This document shows, piece by piece, positions 32,979 through 43,347 of a DNA stretch of 64,000 nt. Both the position numbers and the translations under genes were made by a program. The stretch lies in NCBI RefSeq assembly GCF_000003195.3, contig NC_012872.2, positions 22,158,066 through 22,222,065 of the forward strand, written 5' to 3'. The notes beneath the pieces were generated by a model. The model was given only the letters and a program-made list of their open reading frames with translations, did not search any database and was not told the origin of the DNA. Origin of the DNA: Sorghum bicolor. Taxonomy: Eukaryota > Streptophyta > Magnoliopsida > Poales > Poaceae. Every line of letters begins with the position of its first letter. The stretch's first letter is position 1.

Positions 32979-34211
32979 TGTTGACGGTCCTTAAGTATCA
33001 AATTTAATTATCAAATAAACAAAGAAAAGGATCCAAATAAAATCAACATCTAGACTTAGGGTTTTATCTGACAGAATTCCACGAGTTTTGGTGTTTGTCT
33101 ATTTCTGCAGGGGGTTATCAGGAAATAAAGAAGAAAGGCCCACATGTCGGGATTACATAGAGATATCAACCCACCGCGCAATTTTCTACCATCTAGAAGA
33201 GTCCAGAAGCCACGGGAAGGAAGCGGAGCCCGAAAGGGGCCAGGCCCATGGCGCCCGCCCTGGTAGCCTGGGCGCCCGCCCCCCTGTTGGAGCCAAATCA
33301 GGACTCTTTTGCTCGGGATATTCCTCCGACCTATTGGATCAAGAAAAACATAGTACCACCTCGCCTATCGACCCAAAAACGCATAGAAGGGGAGGACTAT
33401 ATAAGCAAGGCCCCCTGGCCCCTGGAGGAGACAAGAAATTATCATAGAGATTGAGGGGTGCCCTCGAAGGAAAACCTCTTCTCTAAATAATATTTCTTTT
33501 TAGGCTTAGCAACCAATGTAAAGTAGAAATAGATCTTCTAGTTTCTACTAGATTGAGAGAGATAGAGTGGAGGTGTGGATCGGAGGAAGGCCGGCTTGTC
33601 GGTGTCTACTCCGAGTTGTACCTACGGGATCAAGTCTCCTAACCCGAGGCTTGCTTCTAAGATTCTTCAGTAATTCGACTTCTAATACTAGTAAGTTCTT
33701 GTTTTATTGTTCTTTGGTTTATGAGTTTACTTTAATCCTCTTCCGGTTGAGTATTAGAGTAATCACTTGTTAGCGTAAACGTGGTGTTTAGGCTAGGGTA
33801 CTCATAGATATCCCCTGACTAGCTGGACCGTGGTAGTAGCGAGGAACGTGACATTTCCGAGTTACCTTTGTAGATCACATCTCGTTAGCAGGATGGGTAG
33901 GGTTATAGGTGCGGGTCGAACATCCTTTGTGTTGTCTAGATTCCGTGAGCCTCCCCAATAGAACAGTAGATCATCCTTACCAAGGTTAGAACGAGACTAA
34001 GGTTGCAGTCTTCTCTATACATCACTCACATCGAGAGACATTCTTTGTAGCCTAAAGGGGTAGTAGCAATAGATTTGGTTAGTCAGATGCACCCTTTCTC
34101 CCAGTGGTAAAAATATAAATACGATAACTCTGGATAACCTCCCGGGTGAAATGCTCACCGATATCCGTGCGCTTGCGGATCATTTTCTAATTGCGTTACC
34201 AAATATCAACA
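32979..34211 (+). repeat. 3' LTR of A2 (1233 bp)
   Basis: It starts TGTTGACGGTCC and ends TATCAACA, with the TATA element CTATATAAGC at 33397-33406 and two GGGCGCCCGCCC-type words about 120-150 bp upstream. The sequence returns to B's gag at 34212 with ACGCC. Confidence 0.93.
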
Positions 34212-34947
34212 ACGCCGACGGGAATGGAATCGGCACAAGGATCACTGGAACTGTCTGTTCTTTATTCATTGCTAGGAGCAGAATATCAAATTGCCCACTG
34301 TTGGGGATTGCCCTGAGTGCAATGGCTATGATCGGTATGACAGGTCTGATCGGCGCTACCATGATGATGATCGGCGATTTAATGGGCCGATTAGAGGCAG
34401 AGCATCGGTGCATGATCGGTTGGGAGGCAGGCTCAGTGTGCACGATAGGCTGGGTGATCATATTGAATATTTTCCCAGGAATCAGGAAGAACTTGAAGAG
34501 ATGGCTAATGCACGAGTTCCCGATGAGTTCATATTTTGCAGGGATGCTAATACTCATCGGATGGAGTCAAGAGAATATCGTCGTCCATCAGCAAGGCAGT
34601 CACCACTCCCTCCATGGTGTCCAGAAGGATTGACCAAGACACAGAAGAGGAGATTGCAGCGCGAAAGACGAGAAGAGCTGAGCAAGGGTGAAAATTCTGG
34701 TCATCCTGGGGGTCAGCAACAATCAGATCCTAAAGGGAAAGGGCCATCGGCAGATGTTAACATGGTATTTATGTTGCCGATGGAGTTCTTGGCGCCATCT
34801 AGTGATGACGAGGAGTTAAAATTTTCCGACCAGATAGCTCAGTCGGCTTTGGATCCGATGAGGCCATCTTTGAAAAGCCTGCCGACAACGAGAGGCAGCA
34901 TCTTAAAGCTCTGTTTGTCAAAGGGAGACTTGATGGTCAGCCCATGA
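34212..34947 (+). pseudogene. End of Gag and start of Pol of B, after A2
   Basis: The frame from 34291 has CPECNGYDRYDRSDRRYHDD, a DR/HDR-rich repeat, EELEEMANARVPDEF and WCPEGLTKTQKRRLQRER, a conserved segment before protease in Tat-type Pol. The frame is shifted again near 34880, just before the protease. The repeated RGRASVHDRLGGRLSVHDRLG is an internal duplication. Confidence 0.75.
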
Positions 34948-35342
34948 CCAAGATATTAATTGATGGAGGAGCTGCTATCAACATCATGCCATATGCAGTT
35001 TATCGGAAACTTGGAAAAGGAGATCAAGATTTAACCAAGACCGATATGATGCTCAAAGACTTTGAAGGAAATGTGTCTCCGGTTAAGGGAGCCATATGCG
35101 TTGAGTTGACTATCGGCAGCAAAGCCTTGCCGACAACTTTCTTCGTGATCAGTGGAAAAGGTGCCTATAATTTGCTGTTAGGGAGAGATTGGATTCATGC
35201 CAACTGTTGCATCCCATCTACAATGCACCAATGCTTGGTCCAGTGGGTAGGTGACAAAATTGAGATTGTCCCGGGAGACTCTACCTACGTTATTGCATCG
35301 GCAGAAGCAGACACTTATGAAAGGACTAGGTGCATCTCATAA
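34944..35342 (+). CDS. Aspartic protease of B
   Basis: ILIDGGAAINIMPYAVY carries the active-site aspartate as LIDGG, which is the usual Tat-type form (DGGA or DGGS). LLLGRDWIHANCCIPSTMHQ is the C-terminal protease motif with conserved flanking region. The frame ends at TAA 35340, while Pol continues in another frame, so the polyprotein is broken here. The protease would process Gag-Pol. Confidence 0.8.
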   Translation: MTKILIDGGAAINIMPYAVYRKLGKGDQDLTKTDMMLKDFEGNVSPVKGAICVELTIGSKALPTTFFVISGKGAYNLLLGRDWIHANCCIPSTMHQCLVQWVGDKIEIVPGDSTYVIASAEADTYERTRCIS

Positions 35343-35425
35343 GAGATTTGGGAGAAGGATTTCCTCAAAGTCGCCGATTATGAAATTCCGCCGATCCAAG
35401 CAGTCGGTTCTGACGAGGAGTTTTA

Positions 35426-37432
35426 ATGGATAGGTTCGCTGATGATGGAATATTAGGCCAGGGATTCACATCGGCTGATGATTTAATAGAGGTAGATATA
35501 GGTAGTGGAGATAAACCTAGGCCTACTTTTATTAGTGCTAAGTTAAATTCTGAGTGTAAGCAGCAGTTAACCAATTTGTTGAAGGAATATAAAGATTGCT
35601 TTGTTTGGGATTATACTGAGATGCCTGGTTTAAACCGATCAATTGTTGAACATCGGTTACCTATCAAGTCTGGGTTTCGGCCACATCAACAACCAGCTCG
35701 CTGATGTAATCCTAATATTCTTCCTGATATCAAGGCCGAAATAACCAAACTTATCGAAGCTAAATTTATTCGGCAGTGTCGGTATGCCGAATGGATTTCC
35801 AATGTTGTTCCGGTTTACAAGAAAAATGGGAAGCTTCGGGTTTGCATTGATTTCAGGAATCTTAACAAAGCTACGTCGATGGATGGTTACCCAATGCTAG
35901 TTGCCGATCTGTTAGTTGATGCTGTGGTTGGACATCGGATTATCAGTTTTATGGATGGCAATGCAGGATACAATCAAATATTTTTGGCTGAGGAAGACAT
36001 CCCGAAGACTGCATTTAGATGTCCTGGTCATGTTGGGTTGTTTGAATGGATAGTCATGACCTTTGGCTTGAAAAATGCTGGTGCTACTTATCAAAGGGCC
36101 ATGAATTTTATCTTTCATGAGTTCATCGGTAAGCTGGTGGAGATTTATATTGATGATGTGGTGGTTAAGTCTGGAGATTTCACAAAATATCTTGCCGATT
36201 TGCGAAAAGTGTTAGAATGCACAAGGAAGCATGGTTTAAAGATGAATCCCAATAAGTGTGCATTTGGTGTATCGGCAGGACAGTTTCTTGGTTTCATGGT
36301 GCATCAAAGACGGATTGAGATTAGTAGAAGATCCATTGATGCTATCAACAAAATAGTTGCTCCTACCAACAAAACTGAGCTCCAGTCCTTGATCGGCAAG
36401 GTAAATTTTATCAGAAGGTTTATATCCAATTTGTCTGGTAAAATCCATGCTTTCAGGCCTTTACTCAAATTAAAAGCCGATCAAGAATTCGTATGGGGAA
36501 AAGAGCAACAATTGGCCCTAGATGAAATAAAAAATTACTTGGTGAATCCTCCAGTCCTGATTCCACCTCAGCAAGGGAAGCCCTTCAGATTGTATTTATC
36601 TACCGATGGGATGGTCATCAGTTCAGCTTTAATTCAAGAATTTGAAGGGAAGGAACGAGTAATTTATTATTTAAGCAGAAGGTTGATTGATGCTGAGACT
36701 AGGTATTCGGCTATCGAAAAGTTATGTTTATGCCTATATTTCTCTTGCATTAAGTTGAGGCACTATTTATTATCGGCCGAATGCACTGTTATATGCAAAG
36801 ATGACGTGGTCCGATATATGCTGTCTATGCCAATTATGAGTGGCAGGATCGGTAAGTGGATTTTGGCGCTATCGGAGTTTGATCTGCGTTACGAATCGGC
36901 TAAAGCAGTTAAAGGACAGATCATGGCCGATTTTGTGACTCAACATCGTGGTGCAGTGAAAACTTTGGAAATTGTGCCTTGGACGCTCTTCTTTGATGGA
37001 TCCACATGTGACCGGGGGACAGGAATCGGCATAGTACTAATTTCCCCTCGAGGAAGGAAATATGAGTTCTCCTTGCCGATTGCTGCCACATCGACAAATA
37101 ATCAAACCAAATATCAAGCTTTGATAAAAGGGTTGGAACTATTAAGGGAAGTTGATGCTGATGCTGTTGAAGTCTTCGGGGATTCTATGCTGGTTATAAA
37201 TCAATTGGCTGGAAGCTACGAATGTCGTAGCGAAATTCTGATAACTTATCACGAGAGGAGTGTGCAGTTGTTAAAGGAATTCAAGGATTTCCGATTAGAA
37301 CATGTTCCTCGGTTGCATAATGAGGAGGCCAATCAGTTGGCTCAGCATGCCTCAGGATACCAGCCCATGTTGAATACAATATCGACAATTGGTGCCGATG
37401 ATTGGAGAAAAGAAATCGTTGATTATTTGTAG
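35426..37432 (+). pseudogene. Reverse transcriptase and two RNase H domains of B
   Basis: The frame reads LPIKSGFRPHQQPAR, then TGA at 35702, then WISNVVPVYKKNGKLRVCIDFRNL. From 35879 RT continues with MDGNAGYNQI, FGLKNAGATYQRAM and the catalytic YIDDVVV at about 36150. The first RNase H follows (KPFRLYLSTDG). A second, archaeal-type RNase H starts WTLFFDGSTCDRGTGIG at about 36978, with GDSMLVINQL. The second catalytic site, normally containing E, reads NNQTKYQAL, so this RNase H may be inactive. The frame ends with TAG at 37430. Confidence 0.88.
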
Positions 37433-38661
37433 GATCCATCCAAGAAAGTTGAGAGACGTGTTCGGTTTTTCAAGCCACCAAATATGTGCTCCTTGGGGAT
37501 GAATTATATTATCGGACAATTGATGGGATTCTTCTCAAATGCTTGGGTGAAGATGAAGCTAAAGGTTTGATGGGAGAAATTCATGAAGGAGTATGTGGAG
37601 CACATCAGTCGGCAATCAAGATGAAGTGGATGATTAGGAGGAATGGATATTATTGGCCAACCATACTTGAAGATTGCTTTAAATATTTCAAGGGATGTCA
37701 ATGGTGTCAGAGGTTTGGCAATATTCAAAGAGCACCCGCATCGGCCATGAATCCCATTATTAAGCCTTGGCCGTTCCGGGGATGGGCTATTGATCTAATC
37801 GGTCAGATTTATCCGCCTTCTAGTAAAGGGCACAAATTCATCTTGGTTGCTACTGATTATTTTACCAAATGGGTTGAAGCTATTCCTTTGAAAAAAGTTA
37901 CGTCGGCCAATATGATTGATTTTGTTAAGGAGCATATTGTTTACCGATTTGGAATTCCTCAAACAATCACTACCGATCAGGGTACTATGTTTACATCGGG
38001 GGAGTTTGATGAATTTGCAATCGGTATGGGAATTAAAGTATTGAACTCTTGTCCTTATTATGCTCAAGCTAATGGACAGGCCGAGGCATCTAACAAAGGA
38101 ATTATCAAGCTTATTAAACAAAAAATTGAAGAAAATCCTAGGAGGTGGCATACGTTGTTAAATGAAGCTTTATGGTCCTATCGGATGGCTTGTCATGGAG
38201 CAACCAAAGTTTCACCTTATCAGTTGGTGTATGGGCATGATGCAGTGCTACCGTGGGAGGTTAAGGCTGGATCTAGACGACTATCTTTTCAGGATCAATT
38301 GGCTGCCGATGATTATGTTACATTGATGACAGACGAGTTGGATGATTTAGCAGGACATCGGCTAAGAGCTCTGATAAGTATAGAAGAAAATAAGAAAAGG
38401 GTTGCTAGATGGTATGATAAGAAGGTAAAAACTAAGGAGTTTGCCGATGGAGACTTAGTATGGAAGCTAATCTTACCGATCGGGGCTAAAAGTACAAGAT
38501 TTGGGAAGTGGTCTCCCAATTGTGAGGGTCCCTATCGGATAAATCGATCGGCTCCTGGTAACACCTATATTTTAGAAACTCTCGAAGGAGTTGAGTTTCC
38601 CAGAGCATTAAATGGCAAATATCTAAAGAAGTATTACCCAAGCATATGGGTCGATGCATAA
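37433..38661 (+). CDS. Integrase of B (frameshift near 37470)
   Basis: The open frame from 37486 carries the zinc-binding HHCC module (HEGVCGAHQ ... CQWCQ), the catalytic DDE residues in WAIDLIGQI, TDQGTMF and ANGQAEASNK, and the C-terminal SH3-like region with GDLVWKLILPIG, FGKWSPNCEGPY and the family end YYPSIWVDA. The domain is complete and uninterrupted, but a stop and one-base shift at 37430-37475 separate it from RT. It would insert the element's DNA. There is no chromodomain, as expected for Tat. Confidence 0.88.
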
Positions 38662-38799
38662 AAGTTTAAGTGCCGATAACATACCTATCAGTTGAATCAA
38701 AATGTATCTAGGGACGGACTTAATGTTCTAAAAAATGCCGATAACAGTCCTATCGGCTGGACCAAAATGACTAGAAGAAAGAAATGAAGCGCGCGCTGC
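38662..38799. promoter_or_regulatory. Hairpin repeats between convergent pol and antisense gene of B
   Basis: Two copies of a 25-nt unit lie 65 bp apart. In the second, GCCGATA (38737-38743), a 7-nt loop and TATCGGC (38751-38757) form a perfect 7-bp stem. In the first (38672-38692) the arm TATCAGT pairs less well. The 3' ends of two convergent genes flank them. Element D has similar repeats in the same place. A role in RNA 3' end formation is inference. Confidence 0.55.
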
Positions 38800-41700
38800 C
38801 TAGATGGTTGATATAGCGCGCAAGCGGATTTGGTTGGCTTCTTCTATCTCTTTGATGTCTTCATCGGCAGAACCTTCCACCGGCTTCAGCTTCTTCTTCA
38901 TTTGCAGTGTTTTGCGAGCTTGGATATTCTGTTCTTGCTCAAGGGTCTTGATCATCTCAGGCAGCTGGCTTTCTTCCCGTTGAGCTTGAGATAGAGCTTC
39001 TTCTACTTGTTTGAGTTCTGCCAGCAAGGCATTTCTCTTTGCCGATAGATCAGAGACCTTTTGCTTCAGCACATCTCCTGAGGATTTCAGAATGCCAATG
39101 CTTTTATGCTTCTCATCGGCAAGGAGCTTCACTTTCATCATTTCCTCTGAAAGCTGAGCATGAGTAGCTCTATCGGCAAGATGTTGAGCAGCCTTTTGAT
39201 ACTGCAGCTGACGACTTTCTAGGTGTGCAGCCTAAAAAAGGATCTCCTCGGCATCGGCCGGGATTTGTTCTCTGAGAGTCTTGAACAGAGCCTTCGCTGA
39301 GTCAGAGTCATCAACCAATTGTGCTGTATCTTGATGGAGAAGGGTTGAAAGATCTGCCAACTTTGCTCTGATCTCTGCCGATGAGATTCCAACTGCTGGA
39401 GAGGAACTTGCTTCCTCGCCTTCATCCTCAGAGATCTCAATGGCGAAGGAGAACAGGCTATCGAGAGAATCCTGTTCCTGGAAGAAAAAAGATAAAACGG
39501 ATTATTTTATGATCAAGCACGAACAGTGATAAGAATGGAGGTCAGGTAACTTACTTGTTTCAGAGCTATTTCTCGCCTCTGACTAGTGGAGGCCAATGGA
39601 ACCACGGGCTGATCGGCTAGAATTGCTAATGATACTAGGTCAGTTGAAAGAGTAACAGAAGTAATTATAAGTCAAAAAAGTAGGTACATTGGCAATAATT
39701 TCGTGGAGAGTATGTTACCTTGAGGGGGTACAGTGCTTGTCTGGATCGAGGAAACTACTAATGCTATGATTAAGCTTACTGGATCGACAGTCTGCTCGCG
39801 CACATCAGCCGATGTTTCTTCTGGCTGAAGTACTTCTGGCTGGGGTTCTTCTGATTGGAGTTCTTCCACTTGAGGTTCTCCTTGTGGCTGAAGAGGAGGA
39901 ATTTGCTGTGTCTGGGCTTCTGGAGAAGAAGGAGATGATTCTACTAGGATCGGAGATACTGGAGGAGGAGAGGGCGTTGCTATTCTTTGACGCTTTGCTT
40001 GTGATCTGGTACTTTTGGCACCTTTTCTCTTCGGCTGACTGGACTGGGGGGCAGCGGCACTTGTGCTTCTGGTCCTTGCCGATGCACCAGTATGCCGATA
40101 CAGCAATGAAAATTTGTGAGTACAAGTGTAACGGATGTAAGAATGAAATCGGTATAGATGAGGAAGTTTGAAAATTTACCCTGAAAGCCTGTGCTAAAGT
40201 AGAGGCAGCTACCGATGGAGATGCTTTTGTCCACTTGGTAGTGACTTTCTTGAGACGTACACCTCGATGCATTATAGCAGCCAAGGTGGGAGCGTTGTTG
40301 CCGATCGAAGAGATTGGACCTGATGGAAAAAGCTCGATCGGCTTGCCACTCCTACTGACCGATGGGGGTATGTCGTCGACCTGTAATATAACGCAGAAAG
40401 TGAGTTACCGATGGAAATAAAAAAAGAGAAGATTGAAACATCGGTGTAAAAATACTCATAGTGTTGTCAGGGACATTGTATTGAGGATCAATCATGCCAC
40501 GGTATGTGAGAGCCGATCTGCAGAACAGGTGCCCTTTCCATTCTTCCCACCATTGTTTATATACCTGAGTGATGAAGAGAGCTGGAACCCAAGCCGATAG
40601 ATCAACGTTTGTATCGGCATTCGGTGGGAGTTGGGCTACTCTAATCCACTCGAGATAGTTGGTGATGGTCTCCCTTGGCTTTATCACGTCGGCGTAGCAA
40701 AGTGCAATCGGTAGTTGACCAAAAGCTAGTTGACGAGCTAGTGCCGATGGGTTGTAGAATTCGTAAGACTGGACAGAAGCTTTTCCACCACCAAAGAAGT
40801 TGACTGGTATGGCTCTTGGGGTGATGATTGCCATCATCACATCGTGATCCTTGTTGAGAGCATCATTTAACGGATGGAAGACCAAAGGAAATCTGGTGTC
40901 CGGATCTTCATAGGGCATCCATGCTCGCTGATCTCTGGTCAGACCCTCGTACAGAGTCTGAAAGAATCGGCTAACCTGGTCTGGGTTACCACCTGTGCCA
41001 GGCAAAACTATCGCAGCCTCACCAAAGTTCAGAGGAGGACGAGTTGCCGATTCTTCTTCATCTAGTTCATAATTCTCGGCTATATCTCTGGGGAAGCGCT
41101 GTGCGAAGAGGTCAAACTCAAGGCGCTTATGCATGTGGAGGCTAAGCCACATATTAATGAACCACCAGGGACCTCCTAAGTTGCCGATGGGTTGGCCGAG
41201 CAGGAGTTTCCGGGTTACTTGGTGAAGGAGGTGGTAAGCTGAACCGAGCAAATATCGGCCGAGGGGAAATCGGCCACCATTAGCTAATCTTTCTGCTGCT
41301 GCTAAGTAGATAGAAGTTGGTCCTACCGATCGACCACAAAACACAAATTTGTCCAACCACATGTTCAGGAAGGTGGTTTGTTCCTTTATGTTGACAGGGC
41401 CTGTTCGTTGGTATTTCTGGATGTACCCCCACCAACCACCGATGGAACGAGTTTCTACCTTAACACTGGGTTTGGTATCAAACAGGTGGGTGCTGTCGGC
41501 AAAAGATACGTCTAAGCCGGTGAGCATAACCACATCGGCAAGTGTGGAGGAAGCAGGACCATGGCCAAACATGAAGGCATTGAGTGTGTCTGACCAGAAA
41601 TACGATGCAGCAATCAACAAAGATCCATTCCTATCCATATCGGCAAGGGACAACCTGATGCATTGATCTAGTTTTCGCTCACCCCATTGAACCTCATTCA

Positions 41701-42046
41701 AATGGGTGATTCTCAAGAACTAATCCTTCCATCCCTTGGTAGGACTGGGCTAGGAACAGAAGGCATCCTTCCACAGATCTAGAGAAAAATTCTCGGCTCT
41801 AAAGGGGATTCTGTTTGTCTCAGCGTTAATCAGATCGGTAGGATCTGGGTTCCTTAGTGGACCGAGACATTGGAGGTGTGGTTGATCGGTAGGAATGACA
41901 ATTCTATTGGATAGATCCTAGAAGTTTTTGGGGGTAAAAAGAAAAAAATTATTCAGTAAGATGAACTGCGGATGAACAGGAGTACAATATAGGTACAGGA
42001 AAAGGAGCAGTGCGCTAACCTCAGGAACGATGAAGTTGATGGCCAT
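38800..42046 (-). pseudogene. Antisense plant mobile domain (PMD) gene of B, six exons
   Basis: Exon 1 is 42046-42020 (MAINFIVPE, donor GTTAGC). Exon 2 is 41917-40460 (acceptor TTCTAG; 486 codons) and encodes a plant mobile domain like MAIN/MAIL proteins: TLADVVMLTGLDV, GRYLLGSAYHLLHQ, LGGPWWFINMWL. Exon 3 is 40380-40180, exon 4 about 40080-39719 (P, Q, E-rich), exon 5 39608-39555, exon 6 39477-38800 (coiled coil: KVKLLADEKHKS, LLAELKQVEEAL). Exons 1, 2, 3, 5 and 6 are whole codons. Decay: TAG at 41750-41752 and 41720-41722, TAG at 39232-39234, and ATGAGT at the exon 2 donor. It is antisense to the element and ends 138 bp from pol. Confidence 0.82.
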
Positions 42047-42590
42047 CTTTTTGTGGGGAAGAAAGGTAAAAACTTGGGGGTTGTTGGAGGAAGTTCTCGC
42101 TGGAGTTCTTGGAGCTCTCGAATAGTACCGCTGCCAAGAAAATAAAGATGAGGTTGTAGAATGATGCGATGGAGAAGGAGTACCCGAGAAGGAAGTATTT
42201 ATAGAATAGAGCGGGCAGGGGCAGATCTGACTTATCTCTTTGCCGCATCCATGAAACCCGAGGGTGCTCAGGTAGATATGGTAACTGTTCACACGGTAAT
42301 CAAGGGATTGTGCAGGTGATTTGACAAGAAGCGGTCATGATTTGGAGATATTTCACTGTGCGGGATTTCCTGGTCGGTCCATCGGCAGCTTTCTCCAACG
42401 GTAATATTGCCGATGGGCGAATAAAGTGGAGGTGTCCAGTTTGGGAGGTTGAGGAATTCGAGGAATCTATGGAAGAATCGGGCCAGAGTTGTTCGATTTC
42501 AACGGTCGGTTACCAAATTGGGAGGATTAATTGTGGAAAGGCGTCATTAATGCAGAGAATTTCGGAGCATTAAGGATTTCATACTCCGAA
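42047..42590 (-). promoter_or_regulatory. Likely promoter and 5' UTR of the antisense gene of B
   Basis: This noncoding stretch lies between the gene's ATG and the polypurine tract. On the minus strand TATAAATACTTCC is found at about 42187-42199, some 145 bp upstream of the ATG, a plausible TATA box. A small frame at 42337-42573 on the plus strand is not supported. Confidence 0.5.
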
Positions 42591-42603
42591 ACTGGGGGGC
42601 ATA
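42591..42603 (+). promoter_or_regulatory. Polypurine tract of B
   Basis: ACTGGGGGGCATA directly precedes the 3' LTR start at 42604. Confidence 0.7.
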
Positions 42604-43313
42604 TGTTGACACCGTTTTTGGAGACATGCACAGGGACCAGTAGAAGTACAAGATCGGCAGGTGGAGCAACGGTAACTAAACTGCAGATGAGTTGCCGATG
42701 AAGGAGGTTGCCGATGAAGGGACGATTGAGTATGACTGAGTCTAGGAGTGGTGGCGCGTTCCTAACCGATGACCGATATCAATGTGTGCCGATGGCGATA
42801 GCAGGAAGATTGCCATGGCTCTGCGGGGGTTGCCGATTGACCCGTGGTGATGTCCTGGTTAGTTACAAGGGGATAGTTTTATGTTTTCCTTAGTTGTTTA
42901 AATTCGTTTTGTATACGGATTCTGTTTAATTTGGAATTCGAGTCCTAGTCGTGTCTGATTGTAGCTCTTTGAGCAGGGTATAAATGTAGACCCTAGGGCC
43001 TTGTAATAATCTATCGATCAATCAATCAAACAAAAGTTTTTACTCATATTCCAGCATTTACTTTTTCGACGACGTCATCATACTTTTTCATTTTTATTAC
43101 GAGTTCTTAGGAATTCATCGACTTAAGCTCGGTGTATTCTCGAGTTCCGTGTGAGTACCTCTTGGCCGTGACATCCGGACGCATCGCTGTTGTCGGGACC
43201 AAAGTATTCCAGTTATCACCTTTGCCGATTGTAAGGTCAAATCAGCTGGCACGCCTTAACATTTGACTCGAGTATTAGCCCTTTGTGTTTGCAGATCAAC
43301 TTTTGCATCAACA
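42604..43313 (+). repeat. 3' LTR of B (710 bp)
   Basis: TGTTGACACCG to GCATCAACA, with the TATA box TATAAATG at 42979-42986. It aligns with the 5' LTR throughout and is followed by the target duplication CCTTC (43314-43318). Confidence 0.94.
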
Positions 43314-43347
43314 CCTTCTCACCTTAGAAACCCTAAGCTCCTAATCA

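Larger units (their letters stand above)
26193..34211 (+). mobile_element. Young A-type element A2 nested in B
   Basis: A2 has a 5' LTR (26193-27247, first ~178 bp in the gap), a tRNA-Asp primer site, an intact 308-aa ORF, a Gag tail with PR1, a second protease PR2, a long 3' noncoding region, a polypurine tract and a 3' LTR (32979-34211). It has no RT, RNase H or integrase, so it must rely on another element's enzymes. The LTRs differ at about 7 of 1055 shared positions by eye. Full length would be about 8.2 kb. It interrupts B's gag, so it is younger than B. Confidence 0.88.
22930..43313 (+). mobile_element. Complete Tat/Retand-like Ty3/gypsy element B with antisense gene
   Basis: B has 5' LTR (22930-23640), gag, protease, RT, two RNase H domains, integrase, a convergent antisense gene, polypurine tract and 3' LTR (42604-43313), with the 5-bp duplication CCTTC at both ends. 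Without the nested A2 element it is about 12.2 kb. An archaeal-type second RNase H and additional antisense ORFs are known features of the Tat lineage. The LTRs differ at roughly 30 of 710 positions by eye. Stops and frameshifts in gag and pol show it can no longer move by itself. CCGAT/ATCGG words saturate all of it. Confidence 0.92.
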
